NCBI GenBank assembly: GCA_944325635.1
Contig: CALVBD010000002.1
Span: 124,001-188,000, forward strand
Direction of reading: 5' to 3'
Length of the DNA: 64,000 nucleotides
DNA from: Candidatus Gastranaerophilales bacterium
GTDB taxonomy: Bacteria > Cyanobacteriota > Vampirovibrionia > Gastranaerophilales > Gastranaerophilaceae
In this document: positions 50,419 through 60,721 of the stretch, in pieces
How positions within the stretch are numbered: position 1 is the stretch's first letter
How the letters are laid out: every line of letters starts with the position of its first letter
The notes under the pieces: model-generated
Told to the model about the DNA's origin: nothing
The model's database searches: none
What the model saw: the letters and a program-made list of their open reading frames with translations, nothing else
Position numbers and translations under genes: made by a program

Positions 50419-51048
50419 TTAATAATGCAGAAGATGTTTAATATTTTCTTTCGGTAAATACATTTTCGTTCCGATATCCAGCGGAAATTCTTCTCCCGTA
50501 TAAATACACTTTGCTGCAAGTTCGTTAATATCAGGGTTGACCGAACGGAAGCCGAGTTTAAAGTAGAAAGGTATTGGTGAATGCAAATTATCCATGCATT
50601 CGGCATCCAGTAAAATCCTTCCTCCAGCACCGCTTCGGATACTGTCATGGAGTGCCAGCTTCATTAGTTTTGTTCCTGTTTTTACGCCTTTTTGCTTTGC
50701 CTCTAAATCACTCACGTGAATATACGGCTTCAGGTTAATTTTTTTTCCGCGTTGCGTTTCTTTTAAATAGTAGTCAGGAAGTTTTCCTGTTTCCTCTAAA
50801 AATTCTATTCCCTCTTTTTTCCCGAAATTTATTGTTCCCAGAATAGTGGAATTTTTTTGAAGTTCGTAATATTTGTGCCCCGTCAGAGAAACCCTTTTTA
50901 AAATAATTTTTTCTGCATTTGGAAATTCTGCTGTATCAATAGAAATTGACTGTATGTGCAATTTTTCCATGAGTTTAAAATGACTGCGACGCGCGTAGTT
51001 TTCTGCAAAAGTTGCAATATGGACTTTTCTTACTGGCATTAAATTCAT
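50419..51048 (-). CDS. GNAT-like acetyltransferase fold protein, function unknown
   Basis: 209 residues. The C-terminal part has GNAT-type blocks: HVSDLEAKQKGVKTGTKLMKLA (about 113-134), where the acetyl-CoA loop and helix would lie, then GGRILLDAECMDN, and PFYFKLGFRSVNPD as the last strands. The N-terminal 90 residues are less typical. No substrate can be predicted. An AAGGAGAA site precedes the start region. It converges on the XRE gene and lies upstream of nothing obvious in a pathway. Confidence 0.6.
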   Translation of the reverse strand: MNLMPVRKVHIATFAENYARRSHFKLMEKLHIQSISIDTAEFPNAEKIILKRVSLTGHKYYELQKNSTILGTINFGKKEGIEFLEETGKLPDYYLKETQRGKKINLKPYIHVSDLEAKQKGVKTGTKLMKLALHDSIRSGAGGRILLDAECMDNLHSPIPFYFKLGFRSVNPDINELAAKCIYTGEEFPLDIGTKMYLPKENIKHLLHY

Positions 51049-51095
51049 TTTATTCTCCTTGCGTGGTATATAAAGTCAGGAGAATAAAAAATTTG

Positions 51096-52481
51096 CTAGA
51101 AAATTTTATAAGGGTTTAGAATATTATCCGGGTCAAGAGTTTTCTTTATTTGCCGCATATAATCAAGCGCAACACCGTTTATGACTTTATGAATATGTTC
51201 GCGTTTTTCTGCGCCAATCCCGTGTTCGCCCGATAAAATTCCGTCGAGTTTTGCTGTCAGGTCATATATTTCCGATTTTGCTTTTTTGAACCTTTTATAT
51301 TCATCTTCATCACGGTAATCAATCGGAATTTGCGGATGGACGCTTCCGTCTCCCACATGTCCTACCATACAGACGGTTAAATTATATTTTTTGCAGATTT
51401 CGTTTATCCCTCTGACAAGCGCTGCCAGATTTTTTCGAGGAACTATTACATCATCAGTCGTTACATTGGGTTTAAGTTTTGCACATGAGCCCATTGAAGA
51501 ATGACGCGCCATCCAGATTTTTTTGTATTCTTCTTCGTTTGTTGAATATTGAATTTTGCTTGCATTGCAGCTTTCCAGAATAGAAACGATTATATTTTGT
51601 TGATAATCCATTGAATTTTTAAATCCGTCAATTTCAATGACAAGTGCGGCTTCTTTATCGCACAAGAGTCCAGCGGGATAAAATTTTTCGACTGTTTGAA
51701 TTGCATTTTTATCCATAAAGTCAAGTGTTGCAGGATAAATCCTCTGTTCGATTATTGCATTCACAGCGTTTACCGAATCTTCTACCGTATCAAAATAAGC
51801 CATTAAAACTTTTTTTGCTTCTGGCTGCGGAATGAGTTTCATTGTAGCTTCAACTACAATCCCGAGAGTTCCTTCAGAACCTACAAACAGGCTGTTTAAA
51901 TTGTATCCAGTTGCATTCTTAATGGTACTCGAGCCTGTTCTTAAAATTTCGCCTTTTGCAGTCACTACTTTTAAATCAAGTACATAATCCTTTGTGGAGC
52001 CGTATTTGAAAGTTTTTGCTCCCGCAGATGCCTGCGCGATACTGCCGCCTATTGTTGAAACCGCAAGATTTCCGGGATCCGGAGGATAATATAATCCGAT
52101 TTTCTCTGCTTCTTTTTGCAAATCTCCGACAACAACTCCTGGCTGAACCGTTGCTGTCATATTTTTACGGCTTAGTTCAATGATTTTATTCATTTTAGAA
52201 AAATTCAAAACAATTCCGCCATGATCTGTCCTGCATGCACCTACAACGTTAGTGCCTGCTCCGCGGCAGATTATGGGAGTTTTATGTTTGCGTGCAAGCT
52301 GAACAACCTTTTGAACCTGCTCTGTATTTTCCACAAATACTACCGCATCAGGCAAATGCTCTATATGTTTTGCATTTGTCGCATCCTGGGCGTAAACATA
52401 TCTTTCCTCAATTGTCGATAATACATTTTCGGAATTGAGGTTCTTTTGTAAATCTTTTATTAATTTGTTATTCGTCAACAT
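51096..52481 (-). CDS. glcD: FAD-linked oxidase, GlcD type (glycolate/D-lactate dehydrogenase)
   Basis: 461 residues. The FAD-binding half starts with ERYVYAQDATNAKHIEHLPD and CRGAGTNVVGACRTDHGG, with DPGNLAVSTIGGSIAQ and GYNLNSLFVGSEGTLGIVVE as further blocks. The C-terminal cap holds HVGDGSVHPQIPIDYRDEDE and GILSGEHGIGAEKREH, the His-rich active-site part. The family oxidises 2-hydroxyacids such as glycolate or D-lactate. GlcE and GlcF partners are not in the window. It starts 14 bases inside the end of the giant coiled-coil gene, so translation is likely coupled. Confidence 0.93.
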   Translation of the reverse strand: MLTNNKLIKDLQKNLNSENVLSTIEERYVYAQDATNAKHIEHLPDAVVFVENTEQVQKVVQLARKHKTPIICRGAGTNVVGACRTDHGGIVLNFSKMNKIIELSRKNMTATVQPGVVVGDLQKEAEKIGLYYPPDPGNLAVSTIGGSIAQASAGAKTFKYGSTKDYVLDLKVVTAKGEILRTGSSTIKNATGYNLNSLFVGSEGTLGIVVEATMKLIPQPEAKKVLMAYFDTVEDSVNAVNAIIEQRIYPATLDFMDKNAIQTVEKFYPAGLLCDKEAALVIEIDGFKNSMDYQQNIIVSILESCNASKIQYSTNEEEYKKIWMARHSSMGSCAKLKPNVTTDDVIVPRKNLAALVRGINEICKKYNLTVCMVGHVGDGSVHPQIPIDYRDEDEYKRFKKAKSEIYDLTAKLDGILSGEHGIGAEKREHIHKVINGVALDYMRQIKKTLDPDNILNPYKIF

Positions 52482-55400
52482 ACGATGTTAATTTTTCTAT
52501 ATTGCTGCTTAATTTTGCTAATTGTTTTTCTATTTTATCTATTTTGTTCTGAACTGTGTCGGCCTCACGTTCTTCCAACATTGTAACAGCTTTTTCAAGT
52601 TTTTTCTCAAGTCTGTCAATTCGAGCCTGCTGTTCATTGAATTTATTTTCTATGATACTCACAAGTTCTTCTTTTTCAGGAAGATTTTCTTTCAGTTCCG
52701 TAATTGCTTGTTGGATACTTCCGCTTTTTGCTGTTTTGTCATAAATGCTGTTGACCACATCGGTTGTTCCATCCATCCATTCCCCGAGATACATCATTAC
52801 GTTTTCGAGGACTTTACTTGAACTCATTGTTGCATTAACTTTTTTGTCAATTGTGTATAACTGTTGTTGAAGATTTTGCGAATTAATCGCATCAAGCTGT
52901 GCCTGTAAATATTCTGTTCTGCGATTGAATTCGTCCATGCTGTCGCAAATCATCCTGTATGATTCGTCAGAATTCATTAACAGTTTGTTTGTTCTGGCAC
53001 TTATGCTCACAATATCTTCGTTTAATTTTTCTAAACTTCCGAGTCCTTCTTCATTTTGTGCCATCGTGAAAGTTATTTTTAAATCGTCAATTGATTTTGC
53101 AATTCTGTTAATATTTGTTGAAATAACTGCAACTTCATCAGAAGGGCTTGAGGATGAGATTTCGTTAATTGCAATTCTAAGTTTTGCAATATCGCTTTCA
53201 ACATCCTGAAGCGTATATGAATATAAATCCATATCGCTTCCGTTACTTGCAATACTGTTTAATTGTTTTTTTACATCAAGCAGTGTTGCATTAATTGCGT
53301 TTGTTTTTTCTTCAACAAAGTCTTTGATTTCTTCTGTTTCTTCTACAAAAGTTATCTGATCAGCCACAGAAATTATTGCAGACATAATGGAGTCTTTAAG
53401 TTCCTGTGTATTTTTGTCTAAATCAAGATTATTCAGTTCATTTAATAGTTTTTGCAGACATTCATCTACTTCCTGAGCTTTTTTAGTACTGTCAAATGAT
53501 TCAATTAACTTCCTTTGTCCGATAACTAAATCTTTTACATCCTCTATTTCGTCTCGTAAATCAGAGTCATCGCTCATTGCAAGGATATCAACTTTGCTGT
53601 TAAGAGTTTCTAACATATCGGAGACTTTTTTATCAAATTCCGATGTTTTTGCTATGGTTTCATCCTTTTCGTTAGTTTCGACGGTTGTAAGATTATCTAT
53701 TTTGTTGTGTAAGTTTTCAAGTATGTCTGAAATCTTTTTATCATTTTCGGCTGTTTTATTGAGTTTTTCCGAAATATCCGAGATATCTTCTCTTAGATCT
53801 TCATCATCACTCATTGCGAGGATGTCAACTTTGCTGTTAAGCGTTTCTAGCATGTCAGAAACTTTTTTATCAAATTCTGATGTTTTTTCGAAATTTTTAT
53901 TAATTTGTAATAAGTTTTCTTCATTCTCGTTTGTTCCGAGGAAAGTTAGATTTTCGAGTTTTTTGTGTAAGTTCTCGAGCATATCTGAGATTTTACTATC
54001 AAGCTCATTATTTTTATTGAGTTTTTCCGTAATATCAAGAATATCTTCTTGCAGATTATCATCATTATTTAGTGCAAGTATATCGACTTTACTGTGCAAT
54101 TCTTTTAATGAATTGTTCAAACCTGTCAAATCTTCTTTTGATAAGGTATTGTTTCCTGAAGAAAGTAATTCAAATTTTGACATTACAGAATTGTGTAATT
54201 CTTGCAATGCAGCTTTTAACAGATTTGCGAATTTTGTAAGCTGTTCCTCTTCATCTGGTTTGTCCATTAGTTCAAGACTAATTTCATTCAATTTATCGTT
54301 TATATTTTTACCGATTGTTGAAATTGAATCTTCCACTTCTTTGTTTTTATTTTCGAGAGAATTTTTGAAAAGATTAATTTCATTTATGACATCGCCGTTC
54401 AGGCTCTCTATTGTGAGCATCAAATCTTCGTTATTAAGCATAACCGCAAGGAAGTCTTTTAATTCGGAGCTTCCGGCTTTTACTTTTTCGTCGATTGTTT
54501 TCTGGAGTTCTTCCAGGACATTAAGCATTGAATGTTCAAGGTCTTTATTATTTTCTGAAAGTGTCTTTTCAAGGTTTGCTGCATATTCTTTCCATTCACT
54601 TAGAAAATTATCTGTTTTTTCCAGATTTGAGCGAACATTCAAATCTAAACCGGCAATCGTCGAGTTGATTAATTCAAGGTTATTCTTTGAAAAATCATCA
54701 ACACAATTTTGAAGTGCAGTACACTTTGAGACCACATCTTTATATGTTTTTTCAATATTAATGTATGTATCATGATTTTCAATCAGATTATTATTCAATT
54801 CCTGTAAAAGGTTGAGATATGAAAGTTCTATCTGATTTTTCATTTCATTTATAATGACGTTAAAATCAAAGCTTGTAAAATCAAGAATTGCTGTCTTGAG
54901 CGGTTCAAATTCTTTTATTATAGCGTCGGATTTTTGTTGATATGCTTCATTTACATCTGTATTAAGCAGTTCTATTTCCTGTTTTATATCTGTAAGTTTT
55001 GAAGCAACTGTATTGACAATTTCATCTGCATTGTCTGATTGTCTTGTTTTGATTTCATCCAATGTCATCGTAAGGTATTCAAGTCCCTTATCGACAAACA
55101 TTATATTTTCTTTTACAACTTCTTTTATGTCAAGTTTAATTTCTTCTCTGTGTGCTGTAAGATTGTTTGTTAAATCTTCAATTTTATCAACAATAGAGAC
55201 GAGGTTTTCTTCAAAAAAGCTTTTTTGATCCGTATTAAGATAAGTTATTTTATCCTGAATTTCAGCAAGATTATTTTTTATATCGACAAATTCTGCTGCG
55301 GCATCATTAAGTTTTGAATGAGTTTCTTCTGAAATTAGTTCTACATTATTTGCATAATCATTAATTTTTGATTGCAATTGGTCAAGATTTTGAGTGTAAT

Positions 55401-58365
55401 TTTCAGTACTGTCATATAATTTTGATTCAATTGCAAAAAGTTTTTCTACGATTTTATCGCCGGTTTCGGTATGTAAATCCGCAATGGCTGTTTTAACGTA
55501 AGAAATATGTTCTTTAATATCTTCGATTCTTGCAAAAACTTCTTCTTTCCCTTTTGCGGTATGCACAATTGAATCTGAAATATTTCCCTGAGTTTTTTCG
55601 ATTTCGTCAGATATATAATTTAATAGTGATTTTATTTCTGTTGTATCATTTTTTTGTTCATCATCTCTGTTATATATTTCCTCAAATTTTTCAACAAAAG
55701 TACTTCCTAGTTCATTAATTTTATCTGAAACCATTGTTGAATTTTCAGAAATTTCACTCAATGATGTTTTAACATCAGCAATTTCTGTACATATTTCTTC
55801 TGTTTCTGATTTGTTTTCTGTTGACAGATTTGTTATTAATTCTTTGATTTCATCAACATTAGTTACCTGTTCTTCGTGTTTATTTCCGATTTCATTAAAT
55901 TTTTCGACGAAGAATGTACCGATTTCATTAATTTTTTCAGAAAGGTTTTCTGTAGAAGTGCTGAGTTCATCAAGAACTGATTTTAAATCAATAAGTCCTG
56001 TATTAAGTTCTTCATTATCCGGAATTTTTATGGCGTCTATCTGTGATTTTGCTTCCTTTATCTCGTAATCCAGATTGGTTATTAAATCTTTTATCTCTTC
56101 AGTATTGTTTGTTTGTTCTTCATTTTTGTGTCCGATTTCGTTAAATTTTTCAACAAAAAAAGCACCGGTTTCGTTTAATTTATCTGAAAAATTTTCGGAA
56201 GTTTCGGTTAATTTTTCTAAGACCGAATGTATATTTTCAAGGGCTTCTCCATTTAAATTTTCACCGGTTATTGCTTTTAAATTATCAAGCTGTTCGCGTG
56301 ATTGTTGAACTTCTGTCGCGAGTGAATTTATTAAATCAATTATTTCATTTGCATTTGTATTTTGTTCTTCATTAAATTTTGATAATTCGTCAAATTTTTC
56401 ACTGATTGTATTTTCGAAATTTTCAAAATTTTCACTAATATTTGTTGTCGATTGTGAGATATTAGCACGCAGACATTCGACAATTGTTTTAAGTTCATTA
56501 ATATTATTATTTACTTCAATAGTTGCATCATCTTTTGTTTGTTCAAATTCCGAGATTTTTCCGGAAATTTCTTGGGTTAGATTGTCTTCCATTGTAAATA
56601 ATTTTGAGGCAATGGAATCCAGACGCGGTGTAACTATACCTTTAAACTCATCAAAATTTTCACGGCTTTCGGTTATATTTTCAATAATATTAGTACCGAT
56701 ATCATCAAGTTTTAATGAGGTATTTGCGATATATTCTTTAATATCCGTAATTTCTGCTAAAGAATTATCAAGATTCAAGTTGGTTGAAGATATTACATTT
56801 TCAAGACCTGTGAGAAACTCATGAATTTCAGTAAGCTTTTTGTCAGTTAAATCTTTAATTTCTTCTGACAGCTGCGGACTGATTTGTGAAAATTTTTCTG
56901 ATAGATTTCCGGAATACTGCGGGATATTTGTTCTTAAAAATTCCAGAATTGATTTTATCTCATCAAAATTTTCATTTACAACATTGCCGATATTATCCTG
57001 AACCGCTCCAAGTTTCATTCCGACATCAGAAAAGTTTTTAGATACAATATCTTTTAATTCATCGAGTTTTTCCGAACCTGAATTTATGTCTGAAGAAAGT
57101 TTAGAATGAATTTCATCAAGTCTTATTGCAGTATTCGTTATATATTTTTTTATTTCAGAAGCTTCAGCGAGCGAGTTTCCTACACCTAAATTTACAGAAT
57201 TAACGGCATCTTCAAGAGTTTTTATGTAATCATACAATTCAAGAATTTTGCTGTTTAAAAGTACTTTATAACTTTCTTCTGTAACGTTGATATTATCTGA
57301 GAGGCTGCTTATATCTTTTGATAAAACATCAAGTTCCTGCAATTTTTTTTCAAAAATATCAGAAGTCAGAGTCTGGTGATGCTCTTGCATTTCTTCGGAA
57401 AAAGAAGCAAACATGTCTTTTATTGAATTGAGGTATGTTGTAAGATTTTCCGCAATATTTTCTTTAAATTGGACAATACTGTCATCTGTATTTTGAATTT
57501 TTTGTATAACTGTACCGATATTTGTATCAAGATCCTCTCTAAGGTTATTGATGTTTGTTTCGTTTTTATTAATATTTTCAATTATTACGGCTAAATTTCC
57601 GCCGGCGGATTGTTTTAGTTCATCACGAATTTCAAGAAGTCTTGTTTCATTATTTTTAATATTTTCTATTACGGATGAAATATTTCCGGAGGCAATTTGT
57701 TTTAATTCGGCGCTTATTGCATTGATTACCTGTTCGCTTTGGGCAATATTTTCAATAATAACGTCAAGATGTGCATCAGAACGCTGTTTTAATTCATCAT
57801 AAATATTGGCAATTTTGTTCTGGCTTACGTTTAAGCTGTCAATTATTGTATTTAAATTTTGTCCGAGAGACTGGTTTATAACCTCGCGAATTTCCATCAT
57901 CCGATTACCGATTTGATTGATGTCGCTTCTGACAGTTTCAAGTTCTTGTTTGTTTTCAACGCTGTTTTTTAAAATCTCAATACGAGAATATAAAGCGCCA
58001 ATTCCTTGGGCAACCTGATTAAAATCCTGTTTTATTGTATCCGCAAGGTCACTGTGTACTTTTGAAAGATTTGCAGTAATAGTATTTTCAACGCTTTGAA
58101 ATTTAGCGTTATCTTCTTGAGGAAATAAATCTTTTAGAATAGCAGATTTTTCTATTATAGAGGTAATTTCTTTTTGAATATTTTCAAACACGGTTTCTTT
58201 TTCGAAATTAAAGTTCAGTATCTGTTCGTTGAAATTTTTTTCCAGATTTCCAATCTGTGTTTTAAGTTCATCAATAGCCTGTCTGTCGTTATGGGACGAT
58301 ATATAATCAATTTTTGCATTAATTTCATTTAAGATACTGTTGAATTCATCTGCATTCGGAGTCAT
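52468..58365 (-). CDS. Giant coiled-coil protein, 1965 residues
   Basis: No signal peptide or membrane helix. Almost the whole length is helical and charged, rich in Glu, Asn, Lys, Ile and Leu in heptad spacing. Internal repeats are clear: three units with (T/S)FVEKF or FFVEKF at about residues 735, 817 and 888, and three with KVDILA(L/M) at about 1428, 1512 and 1592, followed by DxxL(Q/R)(E/D). The C-terminus ends LEKKLEKAVTMLEER. Such proteins can be cytoskeletal, scaffold or adhesion-related; no homologue can be named. It is the largest gene in the window and overlaps glcD by 14 bases. Confidence 0.85.
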   Translation of the reverse strand: MTPNADEFNSILNEINAKIDYISSHNDRQAIDELKTQIGNLEKNFNEQILNFNFEKETVFENIQKEITSIIEKSAILKDLFPQEDNAKFQSVENTITANLSKVHSDLADTIKQDFNQVAQGIGALYSRIEILKNSVENKQELETVRSDINQIGNRMMEIREVINQSLGQNLNTIIDSLNVSQNKIANIYDELKQRSDAHLDVIIENIAQSEQVINAISAELKQIASGNISSVIENIKNNETRLLEIRDELKQSAGGNLAVIIENINKNETNINNLREDLDTNIGTVIQKIQNTDDSIVQFKENIAENLTTYLNSIKDMFASFSEEMQEHHQTLTSDIFEKKLQELDVLSKDISSLSDNINVTEESYKVLLNSKILELYDYIKTLEDAVNSVNLGVGNSLAEASEIKKYITNTAIRLDEIHSKLSSDINSGSEKLDELKDIVSKNFSDVGMKLGAVQDNIGNVVNENFDEIKSILEFLRTNIPQYSGNLSEKFSQISPQLSEEIKDLTDKKLTEIHEFLTGLENVISSTNLNLDNSLAEITDIKEYIANTSLKLDDIGTNIIENITESRENFDEFKGIVTPRLDSIASKLFTMEDNLTQEISGKISEFEQTKDDATIEVNNNINELKTIVECLRANISQSTTNISENFENFENTISEKFDELSKFNEEQNTNANEIIDLINSLATEVQQSREQLDNLKAITGENLNGEALENIHSVLEKLTETSENFSDKLNETGAFFVEKFNEIGHKNEEQTNNTEEIKDLITNLDYEIKEAKSQIDAIKIPDNEELNTGLIDLKSVLDELSTSTENLSEKINEIGTFFVEKFNEIGNKHEEQVTNVDEIKELITNLSTENKSETEEICTEIADVKTSLSEISENSTMVSDKINELGSTFVEKFEEIYNRDDEQKNDTTEIKSLLNYISDEIEKTQGNISDSIVHTAKGKEEVFARIEDIKEHISYVKTAIADLHTETGDKIVEKLFAIESKLYDSTENYTQNLDQLQSKINDYANNVELISEETHSKLNDAAAEFVDIKNNLAEIQDKITYLNTDQKSFFEENLVSIVDKIEDLTNNLTAHREEIKLDIKEVVKENIMFVDKGLEYLTMTLDEIKTRQSDNADEIVNTVASKLTDIKQEIELLNTDVNEAYQQKSDAIIKEFEPLKTAILDFTSFDFNVIINEMKNQIELSYLNLLQELNNNLIENHDTYINIEKTYKDVVSKCTALQNCVDDFSKNNLELINSTIAGLDLNVRSNLEKTDNFLSEWKEYAANLEKTLSENNKDLEHSMLNVLEELQKTIDEKVKAGSSELKDFLAVMLNNEDLMLTIESLNGDVINEINLFKNSLENKNKEVEDSISTIGKNINDKLNEISLELMDKPDEEEQLTKFANLLKAALQELHNSVMSKFELLSSGNNTLSKEDLTGLNNSLKELHSKVDILALNNDDNLQEDILDITEKLNKNNELDSKISDMLENLHKKLENLTFLGTNENEENLLQINKNFEKTSEFDKKVSDMLETLNSKVDILAMSDDEDLREDISDISEKLNKTAENDKKISDILENLHNKIDNLTTVETNEKDETIAKTSEFDKKVSDMLETLNSKVDILAMSDDSDLRDEIEDVKDLVIGQRKLIESFDSTKKAQEVDECLQKLLNELNNLDLDKNTQELKDSIMSAIISVADQITFVEETEEIKDFVEEKTNAINATLLDVKKQLNSIASNGSDMDLYSYTLQDVESDIAKLRIAINEISSSSPSDEVAVISTNINRIAKSIDDLKITFTMAQNEEGLGSLEKLNEDIVSISARTNKLLMNSDESYRMICDSMDEFNRRTEYLQAQLDAINSQNLQQQLYTIDKKVNATMSSSKVLENVMMYLGEWMDGTTDVVNSIYDKTAKSGSIQQAITELKENLPEKEELVSIIENKFNEQQARIDRLEKKLEKAVTMLEEREADTVQNKIDKIEKQLAKLSSNIEKLTSYVDE

Positions 58366-58490
58366 TAATTTCTACTTTCTTTTTCAATACACATACCTAT
58401 TTGGTATTTTACCAGACTAATAATATTAACGCAAAATATTAACTAAATTTATTACAATTGTAAAGATAAAAGGATTTTTTTGTATTAAAG

Positions 58491-58499
58491 TGTTATAAT
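58491..58499 (+). promoter_or_regulatory. Extended -10 promoter of korDABC
   Basis: TGTTATAAT at 58491-58499, about 35 bases before the korD ATG; a -35 box is not clear. Confidence 0.55.
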
Positions 58500-58533
58500 A
58501 TTGCCCAGACATGGTGAAAGGAAATTTTTAAAA

Positions 58534-58746
58534 ATGAGTCACATTGTAATAGATTCGGACAAATGCAAGGCATGCTATCTATGTATTGATGAATGTCCGA
58601 AGAAATTAATAAAAATTAGTGAAAAGACAAATAAGTTAGGTGATCACTTTGTTGAATTTTGTGATCCGGAGCATCAGTGTATAGGTTGTGCGATGTGTGC
58701 AACGCGTTGTCCTGATTTGGCAATTACGGAAGTTTACAGAGGTTAA
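58534..58746 (+). CDS. korD: 2-oxoacid:ferredoxin oxidoreductase, ferredoxin (delta) subunit
   Basis: 70 residues from ATG 58534; the frame extends 11 codons back to the promoter region. Two [4Fe-4S] motifs are present: CKACYLCIDECPKK and CIGCAMCATRCPDL. It moves electrons from the catalytic subunits to ferredoxin. The first gene of a four-gene run, it ends one base before korA. The name follows the KOR/VOR complexes, which share this subunit order. Confidence 0.9.
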   Translation: MSHIVIDSDKCKACYLCIDECPKKLIKISEKTNKLGDHFVEFCDPEHQCIGCAMCATRCPDLAITEVYRG

Positions 58747-58747
58747 T

Positions 58748-59821
58748 ATGACAGAATGTTTAGTAAAACCAAATAAAAAAGTTTTGATGAAGGGTAATTA
58801 TGCAATAGCTAATGCTGCTGTTATTGCCGGTTGTGAATGCTATTTCGGGTATCCAATTACTCCACAGAGCGAAATCGGGGAATTTATGAGCGGAAAGATG
58901 CAGGAGCTCAACCGCGGATATGTTTCTGCAGAAAGTGAACTTGCCGCAATAAATATGGTTATCGGAGCATGTTCAACAGGTGCAAAAGCAATGACATCTT
59001 CTTCTTCATGTGCCGTATCATTGATGCAGGAAGCGCTTTCTTATGCAACATCGGATCAGCTTCCTGTAGTTCTGGTGAGCGTAATGAGAGGTGGTCCGGG
59101 GCTTGGTAATATTTATCCTTCGCAAGGGGATTATAATCAGGCAACCGTAGGCGGCGGGAACGGCGACTATCATTTAATAGTACTTGCACCTTCAACTGTT
59201 CAGGAATGTGTTGATTTAACTTATAAAGCTTTTTATCTTGCTCATAAGTATCGCAATCCTACCGTGCTTCTGGCTGACGGTTTGTTAGGGCAGATGATGG
59301 AGCCTGTGGAATTCGGTGAATATCCTTATCCTGAAATTGACAATTCCGATTGGGCATTGACAGGTGCGAAAGACCGTCCCGGCAGAATTATCCGTTCTTA
59401 CGCTCCGCTTGCTGATAATCAATGTGTTTTCCTGAACAAATTATTTGAAAAGTACAAACAAATTGAGGAAAACGAAGTCGATTGGGAAGAATTTGAAACT
59501 GACGATGCTGATTTAATTGTAACATGTTTCGGAAGTCCTGCAAGAAATGTTCGTTCTGCTGTTAAGGCTTGCAGAAAAGAAGGCTTAAAGGTAGGAATGT
59601 TCAGACCGATTACATTATATCCGTTCCCGTCAAAGAGAATTTCCGAACTGGCATTAAGAGCGAAGATATTCCTTGATATTGAAGTTAATATGGGACAAAT
59701 GCTGAAAGATGTGAAACTTGCAGTGAACGGAAAAGTCCCTGTTGAATTTTTCAACAGACCGGTCGGCAACCCGCCTGAAGTTGATGATATTATCAGTGAA
59801 ATAAAGAGATTAATAAAATAA
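58748..59821 (+). CDS. korA: 2-oxoacid:ferredoxin oxidoreductase, alpha subunit
   Basis: 357 residues from ATG 58748, with GAGG upstream. The start VLMKGNYAIANAAVIAGCEC and the blocks YPITPQSEIGEFM and SSCAVSLMQEALSYA are typical of VorB/KorA. MRGGPGLGNIYPSQGDYNQAT lies in the substrate region. With KorB, KorC and KorD it decarboxylates a 2-oxoacid to acyl-CoA and reduces ferredoxin; 2-oxoglutarate and branched-chain 2-oxoacids are both possible. The reduced ferredoxin could feed the [FeFe] hydrogenase. Confidence 0.93.
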   Translation: MTECLVKPNKKVLMKGNYAIANAAVIAGCECYFGYPITPQSEIGEFMSGKMQELNRGYVSAESELAAINMVIGACSTGAKAMTSSSSCAVSLMQEALSYATSDQLPVVLVSVMRGGPGLGNIYPSQGDYNQATVGGGNGDYHLIVLAPSTVQECVDLTYKAFYLAHKYRNPTVLLADGLLGQMMEPVEFGEYPYPEIDNSDWALTGAKDRPGRIIRSYAPLADNQCVFLNKLFEKYKQIEENEVDWEEFETDDADLIVTCFGSPARNVRSAVKACRKEGLKVGMFRPITLYPFPSKRISELALRAKIFLDIEVNMGQMLKDVKLAVNGKVPVEFFNRPVGNPPEVDDIISEIKRLIK

Positions 59822-59840
59822 ATTTATAAAAAGGAAAACG

Positions 59841-60599
59841 ATGACAACAACACTTACACAAACTTTTAAAATTGCAGATTCATTCCGTGAGGGTGTAAAA
59901 TATTCATTTTGCCCCGGATGTGATCATGGCGTTGCAATCAGACTTGTTGCAGAATGTCTGGATGAACTTGGCGTACGTGAAAAGACTATTCTTGCGGCAT
60001 CTATCGGATGTTCAGTTACTGCTTATGACTTTTTGAACATTGATTCAATTGAGGCGCCGCATGGAAGAGCGCTTGCGGAAGCTACAGGTGTTAAAAGAGC
60101 AAGACCTGATAAATTTGTCTTTACTTATCAGGGAGACGGTGATTTTGCCTCAATTGGGCTTGCTGAAAGCTTACATGCGGCTTTGCGCGGTGAAAATTTA
60201 AGTGCAATTTGTATAAATAATACAACTTACGGTATGACAGGCGGACAGCTCGGCCCTACAACTTTGCTGGGGCAGGTAACGACGACTTCTCCGACAGGAA
60301 GAAATGTTGAATACTACGGATATCCGATAAAAATTGCGGAACATGTGGCGCTTTGCGACGGAACCGCATTTTCTGCAAGAGTTTCGCTTGATACTGTACA
60401 AAATATCCGTAAAGCTAAACAGGCTATTAAAAAGGCTTTTGAGGTACAGTTGAACGGTTTGGGTTTCGGATTTGTTGAAATCCTCAGCACTTGCCCGACC
60501 AACTGGAAAATGACCCCTCAGCAGGCTCATGTAAGAGTCAGAGAAGAAATGATGAAGGTCTTTAAGCCTGGAATATATAAAGATATAACGGCTGAATAA
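59841..60599 (+). CDS. korB: 2-oxoacid:ferredoxin oxidoreductase, beta subunit (thiamine pyrophosphate)
   Basis: 252 residues. The thiamine pyrophosphate-binding block is TYQGDGDFASIGLAESLHAA (about 95-114) with GDG and the Asn-rich continuation ICINNTTYGMTGGQLGPTTL. FCPGCDHGVAIRLVAECLDE near the start is a family marker. It forms the catalytic pair with KorA. It follows korA by 19 bases with an AAGGAAAA ribosome site. A 120-base gap before korC contains a hairpin. Confidence 0.93.
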   Translation: MTTTLTQTFKIADSFREGVKYSFCPGCDHGVAIRLVAECLDELGVREKTILAASIGCSVTAYDFLNIDSIEAPHGRALAEATGVKRARPDKFVFTYQGDGDFASIGLAESLHAALRGENLSAICINNTTYGMTGGQLGPTTLLGQVTTTSPTGRNVEYYGYPIKIAEHVALCDGTAFSARVSLDTVQNIRKAKQAIKKAFEVQLNGLGFGFVEILSTCPTNWKMTPQQAHVRVREEMMKVFKPGIYKDITAE

Positions 60600-60608
60600 G
60601 TTAAACCG

Positions 60609-60642
60609 ATGTCAAGCCCTACTATTGCTGGTAGGTTCGTTG
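60609..60642 (+). other. Two-step hairpin between korB and korC
   Basis: CCTAC and GTAGG form an inner stem, flanked by GTCAA and GTTGAC-type ends. There is no T run, so it is not a plain terminator; it may be a processing or regulatory structure in the operon leader of korC. Confidence 0.4.
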
Positions 60643-60721
60643 ACAAATCAGGGTCGGTTACATTAAAATAGACACATAGGGAAATTTTAGAAAGGCGGTT
60701 TTACGAAACTCGTAAACTGTA

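Noticed and set aside
53594-54712. Long open frame of 372 codons on the plus strand inside the giant coiled-coil gene
   Set aside because: It is antisense to the coiled-coil gene, extremely Ser/Phe/Leu-rich as expected from the complement of Glu/Lys/Asn codons, and has no ribosome site.
60600-60721. tRNA or riboswitch between korB and korC
   Set aside because: The hairpins do not form a cloverleaf, and there is no TTC-loop or CCA-end pattern; only a simple two-step hairpin is supported.
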